A DNA stretch of 64,000 nt from an uncultured Bacilli bacterium (GCA_934148995.1 CAKPDM010000003.1:74929-138928), one strand, 5' to 3'; positions 17,592 to 26,520 are shown, counted from the stretch's first letter. The notes: generated from the sequence alone by a model not told the origin. Translations and numbers: made by a program.

Positions 17592-17861
17592 ATGGCTTTA
17601 ACAAAAGTTGAAAAACAACAAATCATCAAAGAATTTGCAAGAGATGAAAAAGATACTGGTTCAACAGAAGTACAAATCGCTATTTTAACAAAAGAAATAG
17701 AGAAGTTAACAGCTCACTTGAAAGAACACAAGCACGATTATCATTCAAACCGTGGACTTTTAGTGAAGGTTGGACAACGTCGTAGCTTACTTAAGTATTT
17801 AGCTAAAACTGATGTACAAAAGTATCGTGAAGTTGTTAAAAAATTAGGACTTAGAAAGTAA
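17592..17861 (+). CDS. rpsO: 30S ribosomal protein S15
   Basis: An 89-residue protein starting MALTKVEKQQIIKEFARDEK, with the S15 signature around HLKEHKHDYHSNRGLLVKVG and the end VVKKLGLRK. The length is exactly that of bacterial S15. S15 binds the central domain of 16S rRNA and nucleates 30S platform assembly. I chose ATG 17592, preceded by GGAAG; a TTG nine bases upstream lacks spacing. rpsO is followed by pnp, the conserved order in Bacillus and E. coli, although here it is detached from the nusA-infB-truB operon at 39-46 kb. Confidence 0.98.
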   Translation: MALTKVEKQQIIKEFARDEKDTGSTEVQIAILTKEIEKLTAHLKEHKHDYHSNRGLLVKVGQRRSLLKYLAKTDVQKYREVVKKLGLRK

Positions 17862-17887
17862 CACTAGATACTAGTGTTTCTTTTTCT
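17860..17887 (+). terminator. Hairpin between rpsO and pnp
   Basis: AACACTAG (17860-17867) / CTAGTGTT (17871-17878) with a three-base loop and CTTTTTCT. It can act as a partial terminator or RNA processing site between the two genes. Confidence 0.7.
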
Positions 17888-17909
17888 ATAGAGTAGAAAT
17901 GAGGTATAT

Positions 17910-20051
17910 ATGAAGAAAGTATTTGAACTTGATTTTCATGGGAGAAAGATAGTTGTAGAACAAGGAGAATTAGCAAAACAAGCAACTGGTTCTGTTTTAG
18001 TTCGTTATAATGATACAGTAATACTTACTGCCGTAGTAGTAGGAAAAACAGCTAACTTATTAAGTGACTTCTTTCCATTAACAGTTAATTATCAAGAAAA
18101 ACTTTATTCTGTCGGAAAAATCCCTGGTGGTTTTATTAAAAGAGAAGGAAGACCAACTGATGCTGCTACTCTTGCAGCTAGAATGATTGATCGTCCAATG
18201 CGCCCTTTATTTAAAGAAGATTTTAAACATGAAGTTCAAATTATTAATACAGTGTTATCAGTAGACCAAGATTGTTCACCAGAATTAGCTGCTATGTTTG
18301 GTTCAAGTCTTGCAACAATGTTAACAGGAGCACCATTTGCAGGCCCAGTAGCAGGGGTAAAGATTGGTTATATTAATAATGAATTTGTTGTTAACCCTAC
18401 ACAAGAAGAATTAGCAGAAAGTACGCTTGACCTTACGGTTGCTGGTACAATTGATGCAATTACTATGGTAGAAGCAGGTAGTAAAGAACTAGATGAAGAC
18501 ACTATGCTTGATGCTTTAATGTTAGCTCATGAAGAAATTAAAAAGCTATGTCAGTTCCAATTAGATATTTTGAAGAATTATGATATCAAAGAAATGGAAT
18601 ATGAAAGAATAGAAATTGAAGATGAGTTAAGAAGTGAAGTAGAAAGTCTTTGTTCTAAAGATATCGATGAAGCTTTAAGAATTAAAGCTAAACAAGAAAG
18701 ATATCAACGTTTAGATGAAATTAAAGAAACTATTCTAGATAAATATAAGGAAGAAAATAAAGATTTAGAAGATATTGATGTTTTACTTTATAAAGTAAAT
18801 AAAATAATTAGTGATATAGAATATGAATTATTTAGAAAAATAATTGTTAAAGAAAAACTAAGAAGTGATGGTAGACGTTTTGATGAGATTAGACCGCTTA
18901 GTGCTTCTATCGATTTATTACCAAGAACTCATGGTTCTGCATTATTTACAAGAGGTGAAACACAAAGTCTATCAGTAACAACACTAGGAGCTTTAGGAGA
19001 ACATCAAATCTTAGATGGACTATCTTTAGAAGATGAAAAAAGATTTATGTTACATTATAACTTTCCACAATTTTCAGTTGGTGAAACAGGAAGATATGGA
19101 GCACCAGGAAGACGTGAGATAGGCCATGGAGCACTTGGCGAGAGAGCATTATTGCAAGTTATTCCAAGCGAAGAAGAATTTCCTTATACCATAAGGGTTG
19201 TATCAGAAATATTAGAAAGTAATGGAAGTAGTTCCCAAGCCTCTATTTGTGCTGGTTGTATGAGTTTAATGGCAGCAGGAGTTCCTATTAAAGCACCAGT
19301 AGCAGGTATCGCCATGGGACTAATCACTCATGATGATGATTATATAATTCTAACTGATATAGCAGGTATGGAAGACCACTTAGGAGATATGGACTTTAAA
19401 GTAGCAGGTACAGAAGAAGGTATTTGTGCTTTACAAATGGATATAAAGATTAAAGGAGTTACTAAAGATATCTTAAAACAAGCCTTAGCACAAGCTAAGA
19501 AAGCTCGTCATGAGATCCTTGGAGTAATAACTTCTACCATCAAAGAACCAAGAAGTGAAGTATCCAAATATGCCCCTAAGACAGAAACATTTTATATTTC
19601 TCCTAATAAGATAAGAGACGTTATCGGTAAAGGTGGAGAAATGATTACTAAAATCATTTGTGAAGCAAGTAATGTCAATGATGTTAATAGTATTGGAGCA
19701 GTTAAAGTTGATTTAGAAGATGATGGTAGGGTAATTATTTATCATAGTGATAAAGAAGTGATAGATAAAACAAAAGAAATGATCTTAAATGTTTCAAGAG
19801 AAGTAGAACAAGGAAAGATTTATTCCGTTAAAGTTTTAAAAATAGAAGACTTTGGCTGTGTTATTGAATTATGGCCAGGTTGCGAAGGCTTTGTTCACAT
19901 CTCACAATTAGATAAGGAACGTGTCAATAAGACAGAAGACGTTGTAAGTGTAGGAGATACAATCTTAGTTAAAGCAATGGGATTAGATAAAAGAGGAAAA
20001 CAAAGCTTTTCAAGAAAAGAAGCAATGAAAGAAATGAAACAGTCAAAGTAA
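17910..20051 (+). CDS. pnp: Polynucleotide phosphorylase
   Basis: A 713-residue protein with two RNase PH domains (about residues 1-230 and 310-545), an alpha-helical linker, a KH domain (about 550-615; IRDVIGKGGEMITKI) and a C-terminal S1 domain (about 625-695). Signature stretches include FTRGETQ, HYNFPQFSVGETG and GRREIGHGALGERAL. PNPase degrades RNA 3' to 5' using phosphate and is part of the RNA decay machinery with the RNase J-like protein encoded at 30.5 kb. Length matches the family. The start ATG follows GAGGT. Confidence 0.98.
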   Translation: MKKVFELDFHGRKIVVEQGELAKQATGSVLVRYNDTVILTAVVVGKTANLLSDFFPLTVNYQEKLYSVGKIPGGFIKREGRPTDAATLAARMIDRPMRPLFKEDFKHEVQIINTVLSVDQDCSPELAAMFGSSLATMLTGAPFAGPVAGVKIGYINNEFVVNPTQEELAESTLDLTVAGTIDAITMVEAGSKELDEDTMLDALMLAHEEIKKLCQFQLDILKNYDIKEMEYERIEIEDELRSEVESLCSKDIDEALRIKAKQERYQRLDEIKETILDKYKEENKDLEDIDVLLYKVNKIISDIEYELFRKIIVKEKLRSDGRRFDEIRPLSASIDLLPRTHGSALFTRGETQSLSVTTLGALGEHQILDGLSLEDEKRFMLHYNFPQFSVGETGRYGAPGRREIGHGALGERALLQVIPSEEEFPYTIRVVSEILESNGSSSQASICAGCMSLMAAGVPIKAPVAGIAMGLITHDDDYIILTDIAGMEDHLGDMDFKVAGTEEGICALQMDIKIKGVTKDILKQALAQAKKARHEILGVITSTIKEPRSEVSKYAPKTETFYISPNKIRDVIGKGGEMITKIICEASNVNDVNSIGAVKVDLEDDGRVIIYHSDKEVIDKTKEMILNVSREVEQGKIYSVKVLKIEDFGCVIELWPGCEGFVHISQLDKERVNKTEDVVSVGDTILVKAMGLDKRGKQSFSRKEAMKEMKQSK

Positions 20052-20066
20052 AGTGACTGCTTTTTT
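20040..20066 (+). terminator. Terminator after pnp
   Basis: CAGTCA (20040-20045) / TGACTG (20054-20059), with the pnp stop codon in the loop and CTTTTTT following. Confidence 0.8.
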
Positions 20067-20138
20067 CTTGCAAAAGGACTAGTATAATTAAAAAAAATTT
20101 GCTATACTTTAACTAGATTAAGAAGATAGGTGATTAAA

Positions 20139-21755
20139 TTGGCAGAATTTAAAAGAAGAAAAAAAAGACAAGATTTTAAAGAAAAAAATTATAAAAATAA
20201 TACTAATGACTACCACGAAATATCTTTAACAAAAATGGGTAAAAGACAGTTAGTGCTCACTGTATTATCTATTTTTGGAGTAACAATGTTGTCAATAGGC
20301 AGTACCTTCGCTATATTTACAGTATCATCTAAATCTGCCGAATACAATGTAATTAAAACAGGTACTTTAAACATCAACTTTGCAGCAGATGCATCCTCAA
20401 CCGTAGGACTTAATAATGCGCTACCAATGTCTGATACAGATGGCTTTGCACAGTCAGGAACTACTTTCACCATAACAAACACCGGAAGTCTACCTGCAAA
20501 TTATTCGGTATCTTTAAAAGATGATACCGATATGGTAACCCAAGATAATTGTAGTGCTAAGCAATTAGCAAAAACAAATATTAAATACAGCTTAGACGGT
20601 TCAACCGCCAGTCTTTTATCAACAGCAATTGATAGTGAATTAATAAGTGGAACATTAAATTCAGGAGAAAGTAAAACATTTACCTTAAAACTATGGATAA
20701 AAGAAGATGCTACTAACGAAGTATTAAATAAACATTATCACGGAAAAATAGTAGTAGATGCTATACAAGAAGGTGCACCAGTTCTTGCTACTACAGCATT
20801 AATTAAAAAAGCAAATCCAGAAAGCTTAGATTATAATAGTGCAACAGATGAACAAAAGAATCAAATGTGGACATTTACTCATGAAGCAACAACTCAATTA
20901 GGAGCAACTACAGATTATCGTTATATCGGAGCAAATCCTAATAACTACGTCAAATTTAATGATGAATTATGGCGAATAATCGGTGTCTTCGATGTCGATG
21001 ATGGAACAGGGAAAATAGAGAAAAGATTAAAGATTATAAGAAATGAATCAATAGGTAATTATTCGTGGGACAATAAGGATACATCAACAGGAGCAGAAAC
21101 TGATTATGGAAAAAATAATTGGCCTGACGCTAGACTTAATTATTTACTAAATGAAGACCATGATAGTGAAACCTATGGTGGAAGTTTATATTGGAATCGA
21201 AAAAGTGGAACTTGCTATATAGGTCAAAATAATGCAACTACTTCCTGTGATTTCACGTCTGCTGGTTTAAGTGATAGTGCTAAAGAAATGATCGGGGATG
21301 CCAAGTGGTACTTGGGAAGTACTGCTAGTTATACTAGCTCATCAAACGGATTAGCATCACATTTTTATGGATATGAGAGAGGAACAACAGTATATAGTGG
21401 AAGAAGTACATCATGGATAGGAAAAGTAGGATTAATGTATCCAAGTGATTATGGATATGCAACAAGTGGAAATAGTTCCACATCAAGAGCAACATGCTTA
21501 GCCAAAGCGATGTATAGCTGGGATGGAGCAAGTGCATGTTATGAAAATGATTGGTTGTCTAAATCCAGTTATATGTGGTCCCTTTCGCCTTACTCGTCTA
21601 ATGGTGGCTACGTGTTCGGTGTCCGCAGTAGTGGGTATGTCTACCGCGATGATGCGAACTATGCTTACGGCGTGTGGCCAGTCGTTTATCTAAAGTCAAC
21701 AATTAAGGTGACCACAGGAACAGGAAGTAGTGATTCACCATTCATTCTAGAATGA
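20139..21755 (+). CDS. SipW-type secreted surface protein with GC-rich variable C-terminus (copy 1)
   Basis: A 538-residue protein. I start at TTG 20139, five bases after AGATAGGTGA; the GTG at 20130 lies in that ribosome site. A basic N-terminus of about 45 residues precedes a SipW-dependent-type signal/anchor (LTVLSIFGVTMLSIGSTFAIFT), followed by a TasA/camelysin-like beta domain (TGTLNINFA, FTITNTGSLPANYSVSLKD). Residues about 250-538 contain YVKFNDELWRIIGVF and a C-terminal fold ending MWSLSPYSSNGGYVFGVRSS then GVWPVVYLKS. The same C-terminal plan is seen in the tandem pair at 46.7-50.5 kb. In the last 120 bases the base composition and codon use change to GC-rich. I infer a surface protein whose C-terminus is diversified; see the separate entry for the variable patch. 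Confidence 0.75.
   Translation: MAEFKRRKKRQDFKEKNYKNNTNDYHEISLTKMGKRQLVLTVLSIFGVTMLSIGSTFAIFTVSSKSAEYNVIKTGTLNINFAADASSTVGLNNALPMSDTDGFAQSGTTFTITNTGSLPANYSVSLKDDTDMVTQDNCSAKQLAKTNIKYSLDGSTASLLSTAIDSELISGTLNSGESKTFTLKLWIKEDATNEVLNKHYHGKIVVDAIQEGAPVLATTALIKKANPESLDYNSATDEQKNQMWTFTHEATTQLGATTDYRYIGANPNNYVKFNDELWRIIGVFDVDDGTGKIEKRLKIIRNESIGNYSWDNKDTSTGAETDYGKNNWPDARLNYLLNEDHDSETYGGSLYWNRKSGTCYIGQNNATTSCDFTSAGLSDSAKEMIGDAKWYLGSTASYTSSSNGLASHFYGYERGTTVYSGRSTSWIGKVGLMYPSDYGYATSGNSSTSRATCLAKAMYSWDGASACYENDWLSKSSYMWSLSPYSSNGGYVFGVRSSGYVYRDDANYAYGVWPVVYLKSTIKVTTGTGSSDSPFILE
21576..21695 (+). other. Candidate hypervariable region, copy 1
   Basis: From TGG to CTAAAG, codons switch to TCG, GTG, CGC, GGC and TAC in an otherwise AT-rich gene. 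The start (TGGTCCCTTTCGCC) and end (GTGTGGCCAGTCGTTTATC) align in position with the variable patches of the tandem proteins at 48.4 and 50.3 kb. Confidence 0.55.
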
Positions 21756-21796
21756 GAGTGATGAGATCTTAAAACTTCGACTAATACATAAAATAG

Positions 21797-21834
21797 ATCT
21801 AAAGTTATTTAAAAGATTGACTTTAGATTTTTTT
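21797..21834 (+). terminator. Terminator after surface protein copy 1
   Basis: ATCTAAAGT (21797-21805) / ACTTTAGAT (21820-21828) followed by seven Ts. Confidence 0.85.
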
Positions 21835-21974
21835 ATGAGAAAAGATAAATTATCAGGATAAAAAAACTGGTAGCATGTTTATTTTTAGAACTTGAAAATT
21901 TAACAGATGTTTCAAATATATAATATTTTTATCTAGATTTATGATATATTAGTTGTAGTTAGTGAGGGATTAAT

Positions 21975-23165
21975 ATGAAGTGTAATATTGTTTCTTATGA
22001 CCATTTTGGTAGAGGTATTACTTATATAGATGGAAAAATAACTTTTATTAAAGGTGTAAGAATTGGTGATGAAGTAGAAATAGAATTAATTAAGGATAAG
22101 AAAAAATATTCTGTTGGAAAAGTTAAAGAAACTAAGAATTATTCTAGTATTTTTTGTCCTTATTATTATACTTGTGGTGGTTGTCAGATAGAGCAGATGA
22201 CTTATCAAGAACAACTAGAATTTAAGAAAAAGAAAGCTCTTGATATATTAACAAGATATGCTGGTATTAATCTAAATAAAATAGATATTATTCCTAGTAA
22301 AGAAAAGTATTATCGTAATAAAGTTATTTTTCACATCGAAGAAGATAAAATTGGTTTTTATGAAGAAGAAAGTAATAAACTACTAGATATTGATAAATGT
22401 TATTTAGTAAATGATAAGATAAATGAAATATATTTAGCTATTAAAGAATTTATTAAAGAAAATAGAAATCTAAAAGAGGTAATGATAAGAAGTTTTGATA
22501 CAGAAAGTATGCTTGCTTTTAAAGGTAAATGTGAGGTGACTAATCTTTATTACTTTAAAGATAAAGTTAGTTCTTGTTATTTAAACGATAAATTGGTATT
22601 TGGTAGTGATAAGATAAAAACTAAGATATTTACTATGGACTTTTATGTTGGACGTGATGCTTTCTTTCAAGTTAATTCTAAAGGACTTGAAAGTATCTAT
22701 CGTGAAGTTATTGAAATAGTTAAGAATAAAGATATAAATACTATTTTAGATTTATATTGTGGAACAGGTACTATTTCTTTATTAGTATCACCTTATGTTA
22801 AAAAAGTTTATGGAGTAGAAATAGTTGAAGAAGCAATAGTAGATGCTAATTATAATAAGAAGGTAAATAACATTTCTAATACAGAATTTTTCTGTATGGA
22901 TGCTAAAGATTTTTTAGAAAAGTATAATAAAGAGATAGATATGATTATAGTTGATCCACCAAGAAGTGGTCTATCAAGTAATGCTAGAAAACTATTACTT
23001 GCTAAAGAATGTGATAATATTATTTATGTTTCTTGTGATTTAATGAGTTTTGCAAGAGACATAAAAGAACTAGGTGAGAAGTATAGGATAGAATCAATTA
23101 AACTAGTAGATGAATTTCCTAATACCTATCATTGTGAAAGTATTGCTGTTTTAAAAAGAAGATAA
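21975..23165 (+). CDS. rlmD: TrmA/RlmD-family 23S rRNA (uracil-5-)-methyltransferase
   Basis: A 396-residue protein. A TRAM-like N-terminus is followed by the iron-sulfur motif CPYYYTCGGCQ. The SAM-binding motif ILDLYCGTGTISLL lies at about residue 258, and the catalytic region is DPPRSG and YVSCDL, with the nucleophilic Cys in the VSC motif. Family members use SAM to make 5-methyluridine in 23S rRNA (RlmD/RlmCD) or tRNA. In Firmicutes a single protein may do both U747 and U1939, and I cannot tell which applies here. The start ATG follows GAGGG. It is preceded by a terminator and is probably its own transcription unit. Confidence 0.9.
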   Translation: MKCNIVSYDHFGRGITYIDGKITFIKGVRIGDEVEIELIKDKKKYSVGKVKETKNYSSIFCPYYYTCGGCQIEQMTYQEQLEFKKKKALDILTRYAGINLNKIDIIPSKEKYYRNKVIFHIEEDKIGFYEEESNKLLDIDKCYLVNDKINEIYLAIKEFIKENRNLKEVMIRSFDTESMLAFKGKCEVTNLYYFKDKVSSCYLNDKLVFGSDKIKTKIFTMDFYVGRDAFFQVNSKGLESIYREVIEIVKNKDINTILDLYCGTGTISLLVSPYVKKVYGVEIVEEAIVDANYNKKVNNISNTEFFCMDAKDFLEKYNKEIDMIIVDPPRSGLSSNARKLLLAKECDNIIYVSCDLMSFARDIKELGEKYRIESIKLVDEFPNTYHCESIAVLKRR

Positions 23166-23181
23166 TTTTTTTAAGTTTATG

Positions 23182-23210
23182 TTGCATGAAAAACAAATGT
23201 TTGTTATGAT
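23182..23210 (+). promoter_or_regulatory. Promoter of the structured leader and ORF6N gene
   Basis: TTGCAT (23182-23187), 17 bases, TATGAT (23205-23210). Confidence 0.6.
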
Positions 23211-23216
23211 GTAACT

Positions 23217-23340
23217 GTATTAATTACTTGGCACGTTAATATGACAATTGAGACGATAAAGTATGTAATTTTTAGCCAAGAAAAATTACATGCATGCTGC
23301 GGGTATACCTTTTCGAAGGAGAGGTGTACCTTTTTTGTAT
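23217..23340 (+). ncRNA. Structured 5' leader or small RNA ending in an intrinsic terminator
   Basis: Between a promoter and the ORF6N start there are about 140 bases with strong structure. GTATGTAATTTTT (23261-23273) and AAAAATTACATGC (23281-23293) form a 13-bp stem with one GU pair. CTTGGC (23227-23232) is complementary to GCCAAG (23275-23280), which forms the loop of that stem, so a pseudoknot or alternative fold is possible. GGTATACCT (23302-23310) / AGGTGTACC (23322-23330) followed by TTTTTT is a terminator 20 bases before the ribosome site. It looks like an attenuator, but could also be an independent small RNA. It matches no riboswitch class I know. Confidence 0.5.
23302..23336 (+). 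terminator. Terminator within the ORF6N leader
   Basis: Nine-bp stem with one GT pair and six Ts, placed before the coding region rather than after a gene. Confidence 0.75.
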
Positions 23341-23356
23341 AGAAAGGAAAAATGAT

Positions 23357-24223
23357 ATGAATGATATTTTAAAAGAAGAAAAAATAGAAAATATGATATA
23401 TGAGGTAAGAGGTAAACAGGTAATGCTTGATTCTGATTTAGCAAGATTATATGGTTGTAAGAATGGTACAAAAGAAGTAAATCAAGCAGTAAAAAATAAT
23501 ATTGATAAATTTCCTGTAAGATATAGTTTTCAACTTACCGATGAGGAAAGTAATAACTTGAAGTCAAAATTTTTGACCTCAAGTTTAGATAATAATTATG
23601 GTGGAAGAAGAAATAATCCAAGAGTTTTTACAGAGCAGGGAGTATATATGCTTGCAACTATACTAAAAGGAAAAAAAGCGACTAGTATGACATTATATAT
23701 TATGGATGCTTTTATAGTTATGAAAAAGTACATTTCAAATGATTTATTTAAAAATAATAATATTCTAATTAATCATGAAAATAGAATACTAAAATTAGAA
23801 GAATCATTTGATAAGTTATCATCAAAACAATCATCTATTATTTATGATGGTAAAATATACGATGCTTATAGCATTTTAGTTGATATATTAAATAAATCAA
23901 GAGAAGAAATTATAATTATAGATAATTATGCTAATAAAGAGTTGTTAGATGTATTAAGAAACATTAATAAAAATATCGTTATATTATCTAAGAATTTAGA
24001 TTCAATTTTAATAAAAAAATATAATAATCAGTATGATAATATTTCGTTTGTAGACAATAATCCATTCCATGACAGATACATAATTTTAGATAAAAAAGAT
24101 GTTTATGTAAGTGGAATGAGTTTAAAAGATATTGGTAAAAAATATAGCTATATCTATAAGATAACCGAAGAGTTATTTATAAATGAGTTGTTAAAAAGAA
24201 TAGACGGCATATTAAAAACGTGA
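23357..24223 (+). CDS. ORF6N-domain DNA-binding protein with C-terminal PLD-like domain
   Basis: A 288-residue protein starting at ATG 23357 after AGAAAGGAAA. Residues about 10-100 match the ORF6N domain, with MIYEVRGKQVMLDSDLARLY, KNNIDKFPVRYSFQLT and FTEQGVYMLATIL. This is a phage-type DNA-binding module related to KilA-N and antirepressors. After a coiled-coil linker, the last 90 residues contain NPFHDRYIILDKKDVYVSG, which resembles one HKD-like half-site of phospholipase D-type nucleases, with K replaced by R in HxR. The combination is common in genomic islands and prophages of gut Firmicutes; its target is not known. The structured leader upstream is unusual for such a gene and suggests expression control. 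Confidence 0.8.
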   Translation: MNDILKEEKIENMIYEVRGKQVMLDSDLARLYGCKNGTKEVNQAVKNNIDKFPVRYSFQLTDEESNNLKSKFLTSSLDNNYGGRRNNPRVFTEQGVYMLATILKGKKATSMTLYIMDAFIVMKKYISNDLFKNNNILINHENRILKLEESFDKLSSKQSSIIYDGKIYDAYSILVDILNKSREEIIIIDNYANKELLDVLRNINKNIVILSKNLDSILIKKYNNQYDNISFVDNNPFHDRYIILDKKDVYVSGMSLKDIGKKYSYIYKITEELFINELLKRIDGILKT

Positions 24224-24273
24224 ATAATATAGAAAAAAACGGTATCATATAGTAAAATATGTATTAGGCGGGA

Positions 24274-24825
24274 GTGATTAAAATTATAAGATGTAAATGG
24301 TGTAATCTAGATAATCCGTTATATGTTAAGTATCACGATGAAGAGTGGTGTCATCTTAACCTAGATGATAATTATCTATTTGAAATGTTATTATTAGAAT
24401 CATTTCAAGCTGGACTTTCGTGGGAATGTGTCTTAAATAAAAGAGAAGCCTTTAGAAAAGCTTATGATAACTTTGATTTAGATAAGATATGTAGTTATAG
24501 TGATGATAAAATTAATGAGTTATTAAATAATAAAGATATTATTAGAAATAAGTTAAAAATTAAAGCAAGTATTAATAATGCTAGAATATTTAGAGATATC
24601 AAAAAAGAATATGGTAGCTTTAAAACCTATTTAAAAACATTTACTAATGAAAAAGTAATTTATGAAATTGCTAAAACAACTAATGAATTGTCTGATAATC
24701 TCTCTAAAGATTTACAAAGCCGTGGGATGAAATTTGTCGGAAGTGTTATTATCTATTCATATTTGCAAGCGATAGGTATTATCTATTCGCATGATAAAGA
24801 GTGTTATTTATATAAAAAGAAGTAA
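24274..24825 (+). CDS. tag: DNA-3-methyladenine glycosylase I
   Basis: About 180 residues. RCKWCNLDNPLYVKYHDEEW at the N-terminus and GMKFVGSVIIYSYLQAIGII with SHDKEC at the C-terminus are Tag signatures. The zinc ligands Cys, His (YHDEEW), His and Cys (HDKEC) are all present, and the base-recognition Glu lies in LLLESFQAGLSW. Tag excises 3-methyladenine from alkylated DNA. The listed GTG start overlaps its own ribosome site (GGCGGGAG). ATT at 24283, eight bases after GGGAG, is better spaced and would give MIRCKWC, the usual family N-terminus. Note that the family start normally lies just before the RC motif. Confidence 0.9.
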   Translation: MIKIIRCKWCNLDNPLYVKYHDEEWCHLNLDDNYLFEMLLLESFQAGLSWECVLNKREAFRKAYDNFDLDKICSYSDDKINELLNNKDIIRNKLKIKASINNARIFRDIKKEYGSFKTYLKTFTNEKVIYEIAKTTNELSDNLSKDLQSRGMKFVGSVIIYSYLQAIGIIYSHDKECYLYKKK

Positions 24826-24845
24826 AGAGGTTGTAGTAAGGTAGT

Positions 24846-25481
24846 ATGAAAGAGAAGTATTTAAAATATTTAAATGAAGATATAAAATTTGATAAGACAA
24901 CAATGATAGGAATATTTAGTTTGCTAATAGTAATAACAGGAATATTTGGTTTTCTTTATGAATTTATCTTCTATTATTTTAATGGAGGAATGAAAACTTT
25001 TTATTGGCGAGGTGGTAATTTTTTACCTTGGATTAATATCTATGCCACAGGATCAATTATGATTTATTTTTTAACTTATAAGGATAGAAAGAAACCAATA
25101 AAAGTCTTTCTACTTAGTGTTATTTCTACAGGAATACTTGAATATTTTTCAGGACTTGGTATGTATAAGATTGCTGGTAAAAGGTGTTGGGATTATAATC
25201 AAGAAATATTAAATTTTGGTAATATTGATGGCTTTGTTTGCTTAAGAAGTGTTTTAATCTTTGGTATATTTGCCTTATTACTTATGTATATAGTTTTACC
25301 ACTTTGTTTTTATATAGCAAAGAAATCTAATAAAAAGGTATTTGTTACTATTAGTGTTATTCTATGTTCTATAATTATGATAGATGAATTTTATAACCTG
25401 TTAATAGCGAGAATTTTTCATCTACCGAGAGCCTATAATGTTTATTCTAAGTTAGGTGTTCCATATGTTAAATTTAAATAG
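24846..25481 (+). CDS. Membrane protein of the CmpB/putative ABC-transporter type IV family
   Basis: A 211-residue protein with about five membrane segments. The stretch GFLYEFIFYYFNGG, the charged loop WRGGNFLPWINIYATGSI, and TGILEYFSG with RCWDYNQEILNFGNIDGF and VCLRSVLIFGI match the PF06541 pattern (CmpB-like). The same pattern recurs at the C-terminus of the larger membrane protein at 60.8-62.4 kb, so two paralogues are in the window. The family name reflects old annotation; the biochemical role is unknown. It follows tag by 20 bases and is probably in the same operon. Confidence 0.75.
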   Translation: MKEKYLKYLNEDIKFDKTTMIGIFSLLIVITGIFGFLYEFIFYYFNGGMKTFYWRGGNFLPWINIYATGSIMIYFLTYKDRKKPIKVFLLSVISTGILEYFSGLGMYKIAGKRCWDYNQEILNFGNIDGFVCLRSVLIFGIFALLLMYIVLPLCFYIAKKSNKKVFVTISVILCSIIMIDEFYNLLIARIFHLPRAYNVYSKLGVPYVKFK

Positions 25482-25614
25482 TTTTTGACATTATTTTTAG
25501 TTTCGTGCAAAAAGAAACTAAGAATGTAAATTAGTATTAACTTTTTTCTAATGTAAAAATATATATTAAATTTTAAAAAATGGTTTATAATAGACGTAAT
25601 AGGAGGAAAATAAT

Positions 25615-26502
25615 ATGGAAAAAGCAAAAGTTTATTTTACAAAAAATATCACTAGTGAAGGACTAATAAAAATTTATGACGCCTTAAATAGAGAACTAAA
25701 AGGAAAAGTAGCCGTTAAAATATCAACTGGTGAAATGGGAGGACATAATTATCTTGATCCTAATTTGATTAAAGATTTAGTGCATAAACTAAATGGAACA
25801 ATTGTTGAGTGTAATACTGCCTATCCTGGTAAAAGAATGAAAACAGAAGACCATTTAGCAACTGCTAAAGCACATGGATTTTGTGATATAGCAGAAGTTG
25901 ATATTATGGATAGTGAAGGTAGTGTTGAAATACCTGTTAATTATGAAGGTCATTTACAAAATAAAAATATAGTAGGAAGTCACATTAACAATTATGATTC
26001 AATGTTAATGCTATCACACTTCAAAGGTCATGCTATGGGAGGTTTTGGTGGAGCTTTAAAAAATATGAGTATCGGCGTTGCTTCTAGTAACGGAAAAGCT
26101 TGGATTCACTCTGTTGGTAGAACAACTTCACCTGCTGAATTATGGAATTATACTGAAGACCAAGATGGTTTCTTAGAGAGTATGGCAGAAGCAGATAAAG
26201 CCGTTGTTGAACATTTTGGTAGTGATAATATGGCTTATATCAATGTAGCTAACAAAATTTCTATTGATTGTGACTGTGACTCTAATCCAAGTGATCCAGA
26301 AATGGCTGATATTGGAATTTATGCTAGTTTAGACCCAGTTGCTCTTGATAGATGTTGTTATGATGCTATTATTAATTCTTTAGATGAAGGCAAAGCTTCA
26401 CTAATCAAAAGAATGGAAGAAAAACATGCTATTCATATTGTAGAAACAGCCGAAAAACTTGGTATCGGTACTACTGATTATGAAGTAATTAATATTGATT
26501 AA
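25615..26502 (+). CDS. DUF362-domain protein
   Basis: A 295-residue soluble protein. VAVKISTGEMGGHNYLDPNL, the glycine-rich HFKGHAMGGFGGALKNMSIG and the end SLDPVALDRCCYDAI are typical of DUF362 (PF04015), which is often fused to ferredoxin domains in anaerobes. Here no ferredoxin CxxCxxC cluster follows, though a DCDCDSNPSDP segment provides two cysteines. It may bind iron-sulfur or metal, but the function of the family is not established. The ATG follows AGGAGG, and a TATAAT (25586-25591) lies 29 bases before it. Confidence 0.85.
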   Translation: MEKAKVYFTKNITSEGLIKIYDALNRELKGKVAVKISTGEMGGHNYLDPNLIKDLVHKLNGTIVECNTAYPGKRMKTEDHLATAKAHGFCDIAEVDIMDSEGSVEIPVNYEGHLQNKNIVGSHINNYDSMLMLSHFKGHAMGGFGGALKNMSIGVASSNGKAWIHSVGRTTSPAELWNYTEDQDGFLESMAEADKAVVEHFGSDNMAYINVANKISIDCDCDSNPSDPEMADIGIYASLDPVALDRCCYDAIINSLDEGKASLIKRMEEKHAIHIVETAEKLGIGTTDYEVINID

Positions 26503-26520
26503 TAATTAATTGGAGTAATG

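Noticed and set aside
23286..23471. Minus-strand frame over the ORF6N leader and start
   Set aside because: It overlaps strong RNA structure and a well-supported gene on the plus strand, and has no recognisable motif.
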